Assembly: GCF_024706985.1 (NCBI RefSeq)
Contig: NZ_JAMCCX010000013.1
Span: 1 to 64,000 of the forward strand
Source of the DNA: Alicyclobacillus sp. SP_1
GTDB lineage: Bacteria > Bacillota > Bacilli > Alicyclobacillales > Alicyclobacillaceae
DNA length: 64,000 bases
Direction of reading: 5' to 3'
Positions 1 through 9,002 of this stretch are shown here, one piece after another (position 1 is the first letter of the stretch; the number at the start of each line of letters is the position of its first letter). Made by a program: the position numbers and the translations under genes. The notes beneath the pieces are model-generated. The model was given only the letters and a program-made list of their open reading frames with translations. It was not told the origin of the DNA and searched no databases.

Positions 1-383
1 AAAGGCAGACGGACAATGCTCATCAATCTTCCTTTTTGTCCCAAATTGAATTCGGATCGCTTAAGTTGACAGCATTGATTCAGGTGCCGGGGTACGCTGC
101 CAGCAAGGGTGGGATTGCGCAATTGACGAAAGCACTCGCCAATGAGTGGGCTCCGTTTGGGGTGCAAGTCAATGCCATTGCGCCGGGGTACATTGAGACG
201 GACAACACGGAAGCACTGCGTCACCACCCTGACCGCAACCGCGCTATCACGGAGCGCATTCCGGCAGGGCGTTGGGGGCAGCCAGCCGACCTTCAAGGGG
301 CCACAGTCTTTTTGGCGTCCGCTGCGTCGAACTACGTAACCGGGCATGTGCTCGCCGTGGACGGTGGTTGGTTGGCCCGGTAG
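1..383 (+). CDS. SDR family oxidoreductase, KduD-like, 3' part only
   Basis: This is the C-terminal part of a short-chain dehydrogenase whose 5' end lies outside the window. It carries the catalytic YAASK motif and ends in [13 protein letters not shown]. Together with the stretch [14 protein letters not shown] this resembles 2-deoxy-D-gluconate 3-dehydrogenase (KduD), an NAD(P)-dependent enzyme of sugar-acid catabolism. The reading frame is open to the left edge, so the TTG at 36 need not be a start. At 16-27 the residues M-L-I-N are spelled in frame 1, while the expected continuation SSFLS follows in frame 3. This suggests a one-base frameshift near 27-31, either a real lesion or a sequence error. 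The segment between FLS and VPGYAASK is also longer than usual. Confidence 0.75.
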   Translation, partial: RQTDNAHQSSFLSQIEFGSLKLTALIQVPGYAASKGGIAQLTKALANEWAPFGVQVNAIAPGYIETDNTEALRHHPDRNRAITERIPAGRWGQPADLQGATVFLASAASNYVTGHVLAVDGGWLAR

Positions 384-472
384 TCGCAGCTCAGCACGTC
401 TTGTTTCTATCGGTCTGCTATTGGGATGCTATCCGTAGGCTTCGCTATGTGTCAACTGCATGCGTGGCAACA

Positions 473-520
473 AAACAGCACCTTTAGGCGCTTAGCTTTC
501 GCGGCCTAGAGGTGCTGTTT
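473..520. terminator. bidirectional terminator-like stem-loop
   Basis: Positions 473-489 pair with 504-520: AAACAGCACCTTTAGGC against GCCTAGAGGTGCTGTTT, 17 bp with one mismatch. T/A tracts lie on both outer sides. It separates the convergent dehydrogenase gene and pepC and can serve both. Confidence 0.75.
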
Positions 521-536
521 CTCGGCTTGTGACGGT

Positions 537-1898
537 TTACCGCAGTGTTGCCAGAGAACCCATCGGGTCCCACGGTTTCAATTCCATCGGCGGAGTGTCC
601 AAAGCGGCTTGAAGCTCTGCGGACAAATAGTCGCGGCGCACGACGATTTGGTACATGTATTCGTCAAACCATTCGTCACTCATGATGAAAAATCCCTTGT
701 TGCCCGGTTCTGGTCCCCAACTGTTTTCTACTTTCCAACGATTCGGCTGGCCGTCTACCACATTGACGCCTGTGAAGACCATGGCGTGCGTCATGAGACT
801 TTCGCCATAATTGAGCCGGTCTTCCTTGCTCATTTGAAACGTTACGGACAGCGCACTTTCGTAGTCGTACAGATTCATGTCCATGATGCCAGCGTCTCGG
901 TCCAACATCTGCCCAACGTCGCAGCCAAACCACACAGGTTCTCCTGCTTCCAGTTGCTGGAGGGCGAGCGAGCGGAACGTGCTCATCTCCACATTCAGAT
1001 ACTTGACTGCTTTGCCGCCTTTGACATTGCCTAAATATTGGACGGTATAGGTGTGGCCAAACGGTTTGTCGGCGGTTGGCGCATGAATCACGCTGACATA
1101 GTCGTCCAAGTTCACATCCACGTACTTTTTATAGAAATCTTGTGGTGTCAGGTGTTCGTCGCGGTGAAATTCTTTCTCTTCGTTGCGGTACTCGAAGTCA
1201 AACGTCTTCGGTGGCTCACCGAGGAAGAAACAGAGCATGCGATAAATCTCGCCGAGCATGCTCTGTTTCTCGGCCCTGAGGGATTCTGCCGTGCTCTGTT
1301 TGGTCTGATAAGCGTGTCTCAAAGTGACGGCGTACTCGCGCAGTTTGCGCGTGATGAGGCGATTCATCTCGCGCGACTTGCTGCTGTGGTGCGTCTCCGG
1401 CATGACGTGCTTTGGTACCACACCGTATTTTTCGACCAGGTTGACGAACATATCCCATTGCCCGCCGTCATTCACGGGTTGCATGAGCAGCCACGAGATG
1501 AGGCGTCCGTCCGTTGGTTCGTCAAGAGTCTCCAGGATGCTTTCCAGAAAGTAATTCGATTTCTCGAATTTATCCCAGAACATCTGGTAGCTCTGCGATA
1601 GTTCGAAGGATTTTAATTGACACTTTTTCGCCACATGTCCGCGCAGTACGTTCAATCCGGCAAACATCCAGCAACGGCCACTATTTTTCTGGTTGGTTAT
1701 GTCCCCTGTTTCCAACTCCGTGGAAAATGTATATTGCATTTCCACTAAGACATCTTGGTTCATCGCCACGGACTGGATACCGTTTTTCTTAATGGCATTC
1801 ATCAAGACACGGTGTTGCGGAAGAGACCGGAAACTAGCTTGGAAACGCTCCATCATCTCTGGTGTAATCGCTGTGTCGTCCGTCAATCGTACACTCAT
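537..1898 (-). CDS. pepC: aminopeptidase C (bleomycin hydrolase family)
   Basis: A cytoplasmic cysteine aminopeptidase of peptidase family C1B that removes N-terminal residues from peptides. The papain-like triad is visible: Cys76 in QKNSGRCWMFAG, His371 in THAMVF and Asn392 in VENSWG. At 453 residues it has the usual full length for PepC, and no signal peptide is present. The ATG at 1898 is preceded by AGGAGGT at 1904-1910 with 5 bases of spacing. It is transcribed alone, divergent from the lipoprotein gene at 2114 and convergent with the dehydrogenase. The family is a hexameric housekeeping peptidase, and nothing here looks unusual. Confidence 0.95.
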   Translation of the reverse strand: MSVRLTDDTAITPEMMERFQASFRSLPQHRVLMNAIKKNGIQSVAMNQDVLVEMQYTFSTELETGDITNQKNSGRCWMFAGLNVLRGHVAKKCQLKSFELSQSYQMFWDKFEKSNYFLESILETLDEPTDGRLISWLLMQPVNDGGQWDMFVNLVEKYGVVPKHVMPETHHSSKSREMNRLITRKLREYAVTLRHAYQTKQSTAESLRAEKQSMLGEIYRMLCFFLGEPPKTFDFEYRNEEKEFHRDEHLTPQDFYKKYVDVNLDDYVSVIHAPTADKPFGHTYTVQYLGNVKGGKAVKYLNVEMSTFRSLALQQLEAGEPVWFGCDVGQMLDRDAGIMDMNLYDYESALSVTFQMSKEDRLNYGESLMTHAMVFTGVNVVDGQPNRWKVENSWGPEPGNKGFFIMSDEWFDEYMYQIVVRRDYLSAELQAALDTPPMELKPWDPMGSLATLR

Positions 1899-2069
1899 CG
1901 CGAACCTCCTGACCCGATGTTGGCGGTGTTTGGACCGTCTCGCTGCAGATTCGAGTCCTTCTGTGCGAATGTCCGAATCGCCACCGTCATCAGAAATGTT
2001 TGCACCTTCTTATCATACACCTTCTGGCCCACCCCTGGGCGCTTAGTTGTCATGGCGGCGCTACTTCGA

Positions 2070-2087
2070 TAGTCTATATATAGACTA
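2070..2087. promoter_or_regulatory. 18-bp perfect palindrome, candidate operator
   Basis: TAGTCTATATATAGACTA is a perfect 18-bp inverted repeat 26 bases upstream of the lipoprotein ATG at 2114. A weak -35-like TTGTCA at 2047-2052 stands 17 bases before the left edge, so the palindrome would cover the -10 region. That is the typical place for a repressor operator. It could instead be a short hairpin in the 5' UTR. No candidate regulator is adjacent. Confidence 0.45.
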
Positions 2088-2113
2088 GGAATTGCACTGA
2101 GGAGGCGTTATCC

Positions 2114-2680
2114 ATGAAGACTGTGACGAAGATGTTCGGGATGACCGCGTGTACCGCCGCTTTGTTGACGATGGTCGCCGGGTGTGGGACGGTCAGCGCG
2201 GCACAGCAACCAACATCGGTTCAAGCGAATAACGAAGCGTCGCCGACCTTGACCTTCCAAGGTTTTCAGTCGTCCCTCCCAGGCGTATATCTCCGTTCCA
2301 CGAAGATGATTGTCGCTAAACATCTTGGCAAGCCGAGTAGCGATTATTATGGTAGCGTCGAGGATGTCTGGGGGTATTTCAGCAAAGGCTTGACTTTGCG
2401 CTTCAATCGGACCAACACGGTTCTAGAGTCCTTCGAGGTGAATTCTCCTGGCGTGACGCTGCGCGATGGCATTGGTTTGGGGGATACGCTCAACCAAGTC
2501 AAATCCATTCTGCACGGAGAGTCTGTCCCGTTTACCGTGCATTACAAAAACGGCTATGCCAATTTAACGGCCACGTCTCCCAAGGGCCATTCGCTTTTGC
2601 AATTGGGTTTTGCGCCGACCGAACCGCATAGCCGTTCGCATCAAAAAGTTATTGCTATGACGGTGTCCCTCAAGAAATGA
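2114..2680 (+). CDS. lipoprotein of unknown function
   Basis: The 188-residue protein has a lipoprotein signal peptide with lipobox V-A-G-C24, so it should be anchored outside the cytoplasmic membrane. The rest is a single soluble domain with no family I recognise. It begins with PGVYLRSTKMIVAKHLGKP and contains GLGDTLNQVKSIL, a pattern that recalls small Firmicute secreted domains in which a GxxLGDSxxxV segment follows a beta hairpin. GAGGAGG at 2099-2105 supports the ATG. The gene is monocistronic, with a palindrome upstream and a stem-loop terminator downstream. Confidence 0.8.
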   Translation: MKTVTKMFGMTACTAALLTMVAGCGTVSAAQQPTSVQANNEASPTLTFQGFQSSLPGVYLRSTKMIVAKHLGKPSSDYYGSVEDVWGYFSKGLTLRFNRTNTVLESFEVNSPGVTLRDGIGLGDTLNQVKSILHGESVPFTVHYKNGYANLTATSPKGHSLLQLGFAPTEPHSRSHQKVIAMTVSLKK

Positions 2681-2691
2681 GCGAAGGCAGC

Positions 2692-2742
2692 GGGCGAGAG
2701 GTTACGCGGATTGCGCGATTCCTCTCGTCCCTCGTCTTTTCT
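2692..2742. terminator. terminator-like stem-loop between convergent genes
   Basis: GGGCGAGAGG (2692-2701) pairs with CCTCTCGTCC (2721-2730), one G-T wobble, followed by a T-rich stretch. It lies between the convergent lipoprotein gene and the gene ending at 2756. Confidence 0.6.
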
Positions 2743-2755
2743 CGCCTTTTTTGGC

Positions 2756-3805
2756 TTAGCTCCAGCCGGCCTGTGATGCGTCTTCAACCGCTTTGAGTGC
2801 TTTTTGGAAATTGCCCGCATAGGTGGAGGAAGATGCGTCAATATATCCGTTGTTTGGCGAGGAATCCCACGAAGAAAAGTTGAGGAACTCCTCTAATGTA
2901 TCGCCGTGCCTTTGAGCGGCTGCCTCCAACTTAGACACTGCCGCACCCCCGATGGCAATGACGCAAAAATCCCCACCAGCGTTAGCAGAGGTAGCGGCTA
3001 CGAGCGGATCCGCCGTCAGATATGCCTGAATATATGTGGGTTCTGCGTACAGGTACTGTTGCAGGATGAGTCCATTCACATAGTCCCGCTCATCTCCCAC
3101 GAAGAGAAGGATGCGCCGCCCAGCAGCATTGGTGCCAAAAGGCAGATACGCTGCTTCAGACGTCACGGAAAACCCTGGTGTAGCAATAGGCCCGTATGTT
3201 GGACCCGTATTGAAGCGAGACTGGGTGCCCGTGGGTCCAGTGGCTACCTGTGGGCCATCGTAATGGAGGTGGCTCAATTGGGAATAAGCGTCGCCGTAGG
3301 CGAGAAACAGCACGGACAGGCCGTATCCTTCGTTGTCACCCGTATTCGAAAATCCGGCATTGTATACGGACAGTGCCGCAGACAACGTTTCCCAACGGCT
3401 TCCATAGCGAAGGACAGGCAAACATTGCGTTTGTAGATACCAAGCGGCCGCTGCTGCGTTGATGGCGTCCGCATGTTGTACGGTGGCGATAGACAGATTT
3501 TGGCCCGTGGTGTTTCGCGGAGTCACAAATTCGTCAAGGAACGCCTGGCAATCCGCATCCTCCATCTGCAGCCAATTTCCAAATGGACCGCCGTTCTCCT
3601 GCACCGATTGGGCCAACAGAATCCGCGATGGGAGCTGGAACTGCGATGCTGCGCCGACTAAATGGTCACGCATGCGCGCGGTTGGGTTGTCTCCGGCGTT
3701 GGCATAATAGGACGCGAGAGTGGGCGTGCAAACGGCAGAAGTATCGTCGTAGTACGCAGATATGGAACCAGAATTAGGGAGCGAACAATAGGCTCCGAAG
3801 GTCAT
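2756..3805 (-). CDS. lysozyme/transglycosylase-like protein
   Basis: A 349-residue protein. The N-terminal half has the look of a lysozyme-fold lytic domain: a helix with LPSRILLAQSVQENGG (Glu is the candidate catalytic acid) and, about 100 residues later, ALSVYNAGF, the usual YNAG element of SLT-like domains. The C-terminal half (from about residue 215) contains RRILLFVGDERDYVNG and an alternating alpha/beta pattern that I cannot assign. I see no signal peptide or membrane helix, so it is either cytoplasmic, exported by a non-Sec route, or a phage- or contractile-system-type enzyme. No phage genes surround it. The start is supported by AAGGAGGG just upstream of the ATG. Confidence 0.6.
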   Translation of the reverse strand: MTFGAYCSLPNSGSISAYYDDTSAVCTPTLASYYANAGDNPTARMRDHLVGAASQFQLPSRILLAQSVQENGGPFGNWLQMEDADCQAFLDEFVTPRNTTGQNLSIATVQHADAINAAAAAWYLQTQCLPVLRYGSRWETLSAALSVYNAGFSNTGDNEGYGLSVLFLAYGDAYSQLSHLHYDGPQVATGPTGTQSRFNTGPTYGPIATPGFSVTSEAAYLPFGTNAAGRRILLFVGDERDYVNGLILQQYLYAEPTYIQAYLTADPLVAATSANAGGDFCVIAIGGAAVSKLEAAAQRHGDTLEEFLNFSSWDSSPNNGYIDASSSTYAGNFQKALKAVEDASQAGWS

Positions 3806-4078
3806 GAATAACCCTCCTTCAACGGGATCTCCCGACAGAATGACTCCACTTCCAGGGATGACGACAGCCCTCTTGTGTACTGCTTGTGTCGTGTAGAGAT
3901 TGCGCGAGCTTCGCTCTCTCGGGGACGGAGTTGCCGAGTGGGTTCGTGGACAATTTTCGAACTGTGATACACTCGTATGTTTCGGAAGGCAAGAACGTTT
4001 GTACGACTGCCTGGAACGGCCTTATACTTTGGACTAAGTAGATAGAACGGCTGTGGCCACTTGGGAGCGGATAGACAG

Positions 4079-5440
4079 TTGACGACCGATATGGATTTTG
4101 ATTTCTTTGGAAGCGGTCCTCCGGACGGGCCGAGCAAGAAATCGAAGGCGAAAAAATGGTGGATTCTTCTTGCGGCGGTCGTGGCCGCAGTCCTCATTGC
4201 GCTGATTTCATTGCGAAATGAGATTCTTAATTCGCCGCTTCTGAACGCATATCCGCGGCAGTGGCAGCAGTACGGATTGAACGCTCACCACACATCGAGT
4301 TGGTATCATTCCACGGAACACGAGAACTGGATATATACGCTTAAAGGCGAGAGCCACGGGGGTGGTTCCATCGTCGATGGAACTTACTTTATTGGCGACA
4401 ACAGCGGAGACGTGACGGCTATTCAGGTCACCACGGGGAAGGCTAGGTGGGTCACGCACGTTGCCGACAATAACATCATGACGGTTCCTTTGGTATATCA
4501 AGGAAGAGTGTTTGTGGGGGTTGGCAACAATCAGTTTCAACCAGGGCATCTCATTCGCGGCACAGGCGTGAATGAAATCGTCGCGCTGTCGGAGAAGACC
4601 GGACGTATTCTTTGGACGGTGAAGACGAGCGGGGAGGACATGCCTACTTTTATCGTCCACCAAAACGTTCTTTATGCCCTTGGCGGTGACGGGGTACTGC
4701 GCGCTTTGCGCCCGAGTAGTGGTCAGGTGCTGTGGACGCTGTCGCTTGGCGGAGTGGACAGCATGTCTTCGCCCGTCATCGTGCACCATCTGTTGTTTGC
4801 GGGGATGTCTTCTCCTTATCGGACGGTTGCCGTGAACTTGGAGACGCATCGACTCGCGTTCCAGACACCGTTTCCGAAAGCCGTAGCCGCAGTGGATGAC
4901 GCATCCATCGTCTACGGCGATGGAAAAGTGTATCAGCAGTGGGTCGAGCGTAAAGCGGGATCGAAAACCGAATATCGGCAAAATCTGACGGCCATCAATG
5001 CGACCAATGGGCATGTGGTCTGGACTTATTACGAACCGTATGGGGTAAAACAGACGCCACAAGACTACGAAGCTGCGGCGCCCGTCTACAATAAAGGGAT
5101 TTTGTATTTTGGGAGTTCATTTCACAAGCAGTTGTACGCCATCAGCGCCTCAAATGGGCAGTTGCTCTGGAATTATCAGCTCAGTAGTGCTGCCAATGAG
5201 ACACCCGTTTTGACCACCAACAACGTGCTGATTGGGGACGTTCAGGGGAATCTGTACGCGCTTGACCAACTCACGGGCTTTCCTATTGGAATGAAGTCTT
5301 ATCAGGGGCAGATTTTTTTGAATGCCGATCCGGTCTATTGCAACGGGGTCCTTTTTGTCCCCATGGCATCGAGGTCTGCGTCTGGCTCCCCTCAGGCCTA
5401 TGTGCGGGCCATCCCGCTCAGCCGGTTTTCCGGGAAGTAG
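4079..5440 (+). CDS. membrane-anchored PQQ-type beta-propeller protein
   Basis: About 453 residues. One membrane helix (KKWWILLAAVVAAVLIALI) near residues 27-45 follows a short basic cytoplasmic tail. The rest is external and consists of repeated blades with the PQQ-enzyme/BamB signature (G..GDVTAIQVTTGKARW, TGRILWTVKT, SGQVLWTLSL, NGHVVWTYYE, NGQLLWNYQL). Such propellers act as binding platforms in enzymes or assembly factors. No catalytic residues of quinoprotein dehydrogenases are evident. The TTG at 4079 is preferred because GGGAGCGG (4063-4070) lies 8 bases before it. A TTG at 4061 and an ATG at 4091 are alternatives. It is monocistronic. Confidence 0.75.
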   Translation: MTTDMDFDFFGSGPPDGPSKKSKAKKWWILLAAVVAAVLIALISLRNEILNSPLLNAYPRQWQQYGLNAHHTSSWYHSTEHENWIYTLKGESHGGGSIVDGTYFIGDNSGDVTAIQVTTGKARWVTHVADNNIMTVPLVYQGRVFVGVGNNQFQPGHLIRGTGVNEIVALSEKTGRILWTVKTSGEDMPTFIVHQNVLYALGGDGVLRALRPSSGQVLWTLSLGGVDSMSSPVIVHHLLFAGMSSPYRTVAVNLETHRLAFQTPFPKAVAAVDDASIVYGDGKVYQQWVERKAGSKTEYRQNLTAINATNGHVVWTYYEPYGVKQTPQDYEAAAPVYNKGILYFGSSFHKQLYAISASNGQLLWNYQLSSAANETPVLTTNNVLIGDVQGNLYALDQLTGFPIGMKSYQGQIFLNADPVYCNGVLFVPMASRSASGSPQAYVRAIPLSRFSGK

Positions 5441-5485
5441 TGCGGTGCGTGGTTCGGGACTGACATGAGTGGGCCCGTAGGGCAT

Positions 5486-5516
5486 CCCTGAGCAGGCACT
5501 TCAAGCGTGCTCAGGG
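5486..5516. terminator. stem-loop between convergent genes
   Basis: CCCTGAGCA (5486-5494) pairs perfectly with TGCTCAGGG (5508-5516). There is no T run, so it may be a weak terminator or a processing site. The right arm sequence GTGCTCAGGGG recurs at 5526-5536. Confidence 0.45.
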
Positions 5517-5565
5517 GCAGGATGCGTGCTCAGGGGCGTCAGGGGCGGGATGATGGGAGTCCCAT

Positions 5566-6225
5566 TTAACCGAGAATGGCTTGCTTGACTCCCGAGTATT
5601 TCGTGTCGACGACAGTCACGGGGTACTTTTTGGCGAGGCTTGCAAATAGCTGTTGTGGAGTCATGGCTTTCGACTGCTTCAATTCCTCTTCAATGAGCGG
5701 TTCGACCGTTTTTAATGGAGCCACTTTGCCCGTGCTCATTTTGAATTGGCTGGCGTTCTGTTTGTAGTATGCCTCGACCTCGGCTTTGGTCACGGTGACG
5801 TTTCGTTCTGCCAGCTTCTGTTCGAGAACGTCCATCTTCAGCGTGTCTTGAAGGTCGGCCATGGTCATGCCGTTTTGTGAGAGCAGGTTGGAAAGGGCGG
5901 AACTGTTGGTTACATTGTTTTGTTGCTCGAAACTCTGTAGTGCACCAGCCAGTTCTTTTTTACTGGCCGTCAGGCCGTACTCTTTCGCGCCGTCTTGAAT
6001 CAAATCGTCGGAAATCATCTGTTCCAGTGTCTGCTGACCGGACAGTTTCTCGACTCGCTTCGAAAAATCGCTGGCAGAGATGGTGGTGGAACCGACTTTC
6101 GCCACAATGCCGCTACTCGCACCGCCACTTTGTGCATGCACATCCCAGATGCCACCGACGATCAGTGCGCCGACCACCACACCGATGCCACCTGTCACCC
6201 AGATATTTTGAAAAAATGAGCTCAT
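5566..6225 (-). CDS. membrane-anchored SurA-N-type chaperone
   Basis: A 219-residue protein with an N-terminal membrane helix (WVTGGIGVVVGALIVGG) and an external SurA/PrsA N-terminal domain: IVAKVGSTTISASDFSKRVE, then helices ending in a C-terminal swapped segment. It resembles PrsA/SurA foldases that help exported proteins fold, but the parvulin PPIase domain is absent; the protein goes straight from the N-domain to a C-terminal helix. The ATG at 6225 follows AAGGAG (rc of 6234-6239). An upstream in-frame GTG at 6234 overlaps that RBS and is unlikely to be used. Confidence 0.75.
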   Translation of the reverse strand: MSSFFQNIWVTGGIGVVVGALIVGGIWDVHAQSGGASSGIVAKVGSTTISASDFSKRVEKLSGQQTLEQMISDDLIQDGAKEYGLTASKKELAGALQSFEQQNNVTNSSALSNLLSQNGMTMADLQDTLKMDVLEQKLAERNVTVTKAEVEAYYKQNASQFKMSTGKVAPLKTVEPLIEEELKQSKAMTPQQLFASLAKKYPVTVVDTKYSGVKQAILG

Positions 6226-6302
6226 TGGATTCACTCCTTGTCCAGTCTATTCTACCATGGGAACAACGGTCGTCTCGACTCCATCCCATTCGAGCAAAAA
6301 AG

Positions 6303-6326
6303 TGCCGCCACATCTCTGCAGCGGCA
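6303..6326 (-). terminator. stem-loop with T run on the minus strand, upstream of the foldase gene
   Basis: TGCCGC/GCGGCA with a 12-base loop. Read on the minus strand, it is followed by six Ts. It lies in the 5' region of the gene at 6225, so it could be an attenuator or a leftover terminator. No minus-strand gene immediately upstream needs it. Confidence 0.35.
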
Positions 6327-6558
6327 AGAAAAGGGGTTAGGGGGTTGTTGGGGTTGCCAATTCCATTCATCCAGCCGCGCCGGGCGAATCGCCGCACCGT
6401 CGCTGGCATGGGAGTATCGTAACGGACGAATCTCGAAATTCCCTTGAAGAGGAAGACGACTTCACCCGCACCGATGGGCGGGGGTCTGATAAAATGTCGA
6501 AAGATAGGCTACTCGGTCAGGCGTGGGTGCTTTGCCGAATGTCGAGGAGATGATTTAT

Positions 6559-8067
6559 ATGCTTTCGCAGTCTACGGCGAATGTTGGGGAATTGGACGTG
6601 GAGCGCCGCTTTCAAGCGATTCGCGAGCAAACCATCGGTTATGACGCCACTCTGGAGACGCCTTATGGTATCAAGCCGTTACTTTATGCGGATTGGACAG
6701 CGTCTGGGCGACTCTACCGAGACATCGAGTCGCGCATGGTCGAGGAAATTGGGCCTTATGTCGCCAATACGCACAGTGAGTCCAGCACGACGGGGCGGTG
6801 GATGACGCGCGCCTACCACTACGCATCTGCCGTCATCCGCCAGCATGTGGGTGCCAATGAAGACGATGTGCTGCTCGCGTGCGGGACGGGCGCAACCGGG
6901 GCTATCAACAAATTGCAGAGAATGCTCGGACTCCGTCTGCCCGAGCGCTGGCAATCGGTCGCCAACATTCCCGAGACCGAGCGACCCGTGGTCTTTGTGA
7001 CGCACATGGAGCATCATTCCAATCATATTTCGTGGTTGGAAACGGTTGCTGAGGTCATCGTCGTTCCGCCGGGAGAGGATGGGCTGGTTGACCCTGCGCA
7101 CCTCGAAGCAGAGCTCGTTCGCTATGAGCACCGTCCCGTCAAAATCGGAAGTTTTACAGCCTGTTCCAATGTCACTGGAATTCGTTCTCCGTACCCGCTT
7201 TTGGCGGAGATTATGCATCGGCATGGCGGTGTGTGCTTCGTTGATTTTGCGGCCTCTGCCCCTTACGATCCCATCGTTATGCACCCATCCAACGGTGACC
7301 AGGCTTTGGATGCTATTTTCTTTTCGCCACATAAGTTTCTCGGCGGACCGGGATCGGCCGGAGTTTTAGTCTTCCGTAAAGATCTCTACCACAATCGCGT
7401 GCCGGATGAGCCAGGCGGTGGTACGGTCGATTGGACCAACCCCTGGGGTGGCCGCAGCTACATTTCAGAAATCTCCGTTCGCGAAGATGGCGGTACGCCC
7501 GGATTTCTCCAGTTGATTCGGGCCGCTCTGGCGGTTCAGTTGAAAGAGACGATGGGCGTGGAGGCGATACACCGTCGCGAATCCGTGCTGACCGAGCGTC
7601 TTTTGACGGGACTTTCTGCTCTCTCTGGCGTGCACGTCCTGGCAGGAGAACAGACGGACCGGCTCGGTATTGTTTCATTTTACATCGAGGACCTGCATTA
7701 TCATTTGGTGGTGCAGTTGCTTAATGACTTGTACGGCATTCAAACGCGTGGGGGGTGTTCCTGCGCGGGCACGTATGGACATTTTTTGCTCGGCATTGAT
7801 GCGGACACTTCGCGCTCCATCGTCAGTAAAATTGGCTATGGGAATTTGGCGGATAAGCCAGGATGGGTGCGGATGTCGCTCCATCCCACGATGACGCTCA
7901 CTGACATCGACACGATGATTGGTGCGGTTCGAGACATCGCAGGCAATGGGCAACATTATGCGCGAGACTACCATCATGAGGTGGCGCTGGCGACGTTCAC
8001 GCATCGCTCGATGGCATCGGCATCGGCAAGCCCAGACGAGCCTTGGCGGCATTGGTTCCGCAAGTGA
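6559..8067 (+). CDS. class V aminotransferase (cysteine desulfurase-like fold)
   Basis: A 502-residue PLP enzyme. The class V fold is shown by LYADWTASGRLYRDIE, the glycine-rich GTGATGAIN loop, THMEHHSNHISW, VDFAASAPYD (Asp that binds the pyridine nitrogen) and the Schiff-base lysine in SPHKFLGG. A C-terminal GGCSCAGTYGH segment resembles the cysteine-bearing loop of cysteine desulfurases, but the protein is about 100 residues longer than IscS or SufS. No Fe-S assembly genes are adjacent, so the substrate is open. GAGGAG at 6544-6549 supports the ATG at 6559; the longer GTG form at 6523 lacks an RBS. Confidence 0.85.
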   Translation: MLSQSTANVGELDVERRFQAIREQTIGYDATLETPYGIKPLLYADWTASGRLYRDIESRMVEEIGPYVANTHSESSTTGRWMTRAYHYASAVIRQHVGANEDDVLLACGTGATGAINKLQRMLGLRLPERWQSVANIPETERPVVFVTHMEHHSNHISWLETVAEVIVVPPGEDGLVDPAHLEAELVRYEHRPVKIGSFTACSNVTGIRSPYPLLAEIMHRHGGVCFVDFAASAPYDPIVMHPSNGDQALDAIFFSPHKFLGGPGSAGVLVFRKDLYHNRVPDEPGGGTVDWTNPWGGRSYISEISVREDGGTPGFLQLIRAALAVQLKETMGVEAIHRRESVLTERLLTGLSALSGVHVLAGEQTDRLGIVSFYIEDLHYHLVVQLLNDLYGIQTRGGCSCAGTYGHFLLGIDADTSRSIVSKIGYGNLADKPGWVRMSLHPTMTLTDIDTMIGAVRDIAGNGQHYARDYHHEVALATFTHRSMASASASPDEPWRHWFRK

Positions 8068-8284
8068 TGGCGGGATGAATGGGTTCTCGCGCGGCAGTTC
8101 ATCCGGTCATTTCCTGTCCGCGCCAGGATTCACCACGTCGCTCTTCAAGGGAATTTAAAGCTTCGTATTGCATCCTAGATGCATCATCAGAATCGCAGAC
8201 ACGTCGCACCAGGGCGACGTCTGGAGGTCGGGTTGTCTCGTTCGTCCACGCAGCCGTGTGGGCCCGCCGGAAGGAGGTCTGTTT

Positions 8285-8857
8285 GTGCCTACGAAGCTGT
8301 TCACCGTGGTCGCCATCTCGGTTTTGTCCACCGCCCTCGCGGCGGGTTGTGGCAGTTCCGCCAGTGGCCAGTCCATTCCGTTTCCGCCGCATACCTCTGC
8401 CGCGCACAGCCAGCCCATCTCGACCGTCGCGCCTGTTCATGCTCACAAAGGGCATGGCAGTGAGGCGAATGGTAGTGAGGCACATGGCTCAAAAAAATCG
8501 GCTGGGTTGCGCTCCTCCTCCACGACCTCGGCCGATTTTGGCCCAGCGGCACTCTACGCTTCCATTGCGGCCACTCTGCACCTGTCCGCACCCACCGTCT
8601 TGGCGAAAGTGCGCGCTGGTGCATCACTCGCTTCCTTGGCGACGGAGCAGCATGTGACCAAGACGCGCTTGATTGCAGCGCTGCGTTCGAGTTATCGCCA
8701 ACATCTGCACCGATTGACGCAGTCCGGCGCCCTGTCGGCACAGGCTGAGGGGATGCTCCTGAGCCATTTTGACCGCCATATCGAAGACTGGGTGAATCAA
8801 GCGGGGCTTCCTAAGTTTGGCGATCCCGCTGGTGTTCAAACATCCCTCTCTCCGTGA
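8285..8857 (+). CDS. lipoprotein with helical repeat motif, function unknown
   Basis: A 190-residue protein starting at GTG, with AAGGAGGT at 8271-8278. The signal peptide ends in the lipobox A-A-G-C22. A His/Ser-rich linker (GHGSEANGSEAHGS) follows, then an alpha-helical domain with AATLHLSAPTVLAKVRAG and ASLATEQHVTKTRLIAAL. That pattern is seen in many secreted Firmicute proteins of unknown role, with L-x-L-S...L..G.SLA.lA...V....L. It is probably a surface-exposed helical binding module. Confidence 0.75.
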   Translation: MPTKLFTVVAISVLSTALAAGCGSSASGQSIPFPPHTSAAHSQPISTVAPVHAHKGHGSEANGSEAHGSKKSAGLRSSSTTSADFGPAALYASIAATLHLSAPTVLAKVRAGASLASLATEQHVTKTRLIAALRSSYRQHLHRLTQSGALSAQAEGMLLSHFDRHIEDWVNQAGLPKFGDPAGVQTSLSP

Positions 8858-9002
8858 CGCAGGAAGCGACCGGGAGCCGCTGTTCACAAATTGGTCACAA
8901 CAGTACTCCAAGAGTCGTGTCCGCGGGTCGCAAATATAACGAAATCGTAGTAATGTGATACTTGTTGGACTCAGCCGCCTCAGGGAAAGGTGCCATGATG
9001 CC

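Noticed and set aside
3802-4197. 131-residue minus-strand ORF upstream of the lysozyme-like gene
   Set aside because: It overlaps the start of the propeller gene antisense and has no RBS or family pattern; the strong RBS at 3806-3820 belongs to the gene at 3805.
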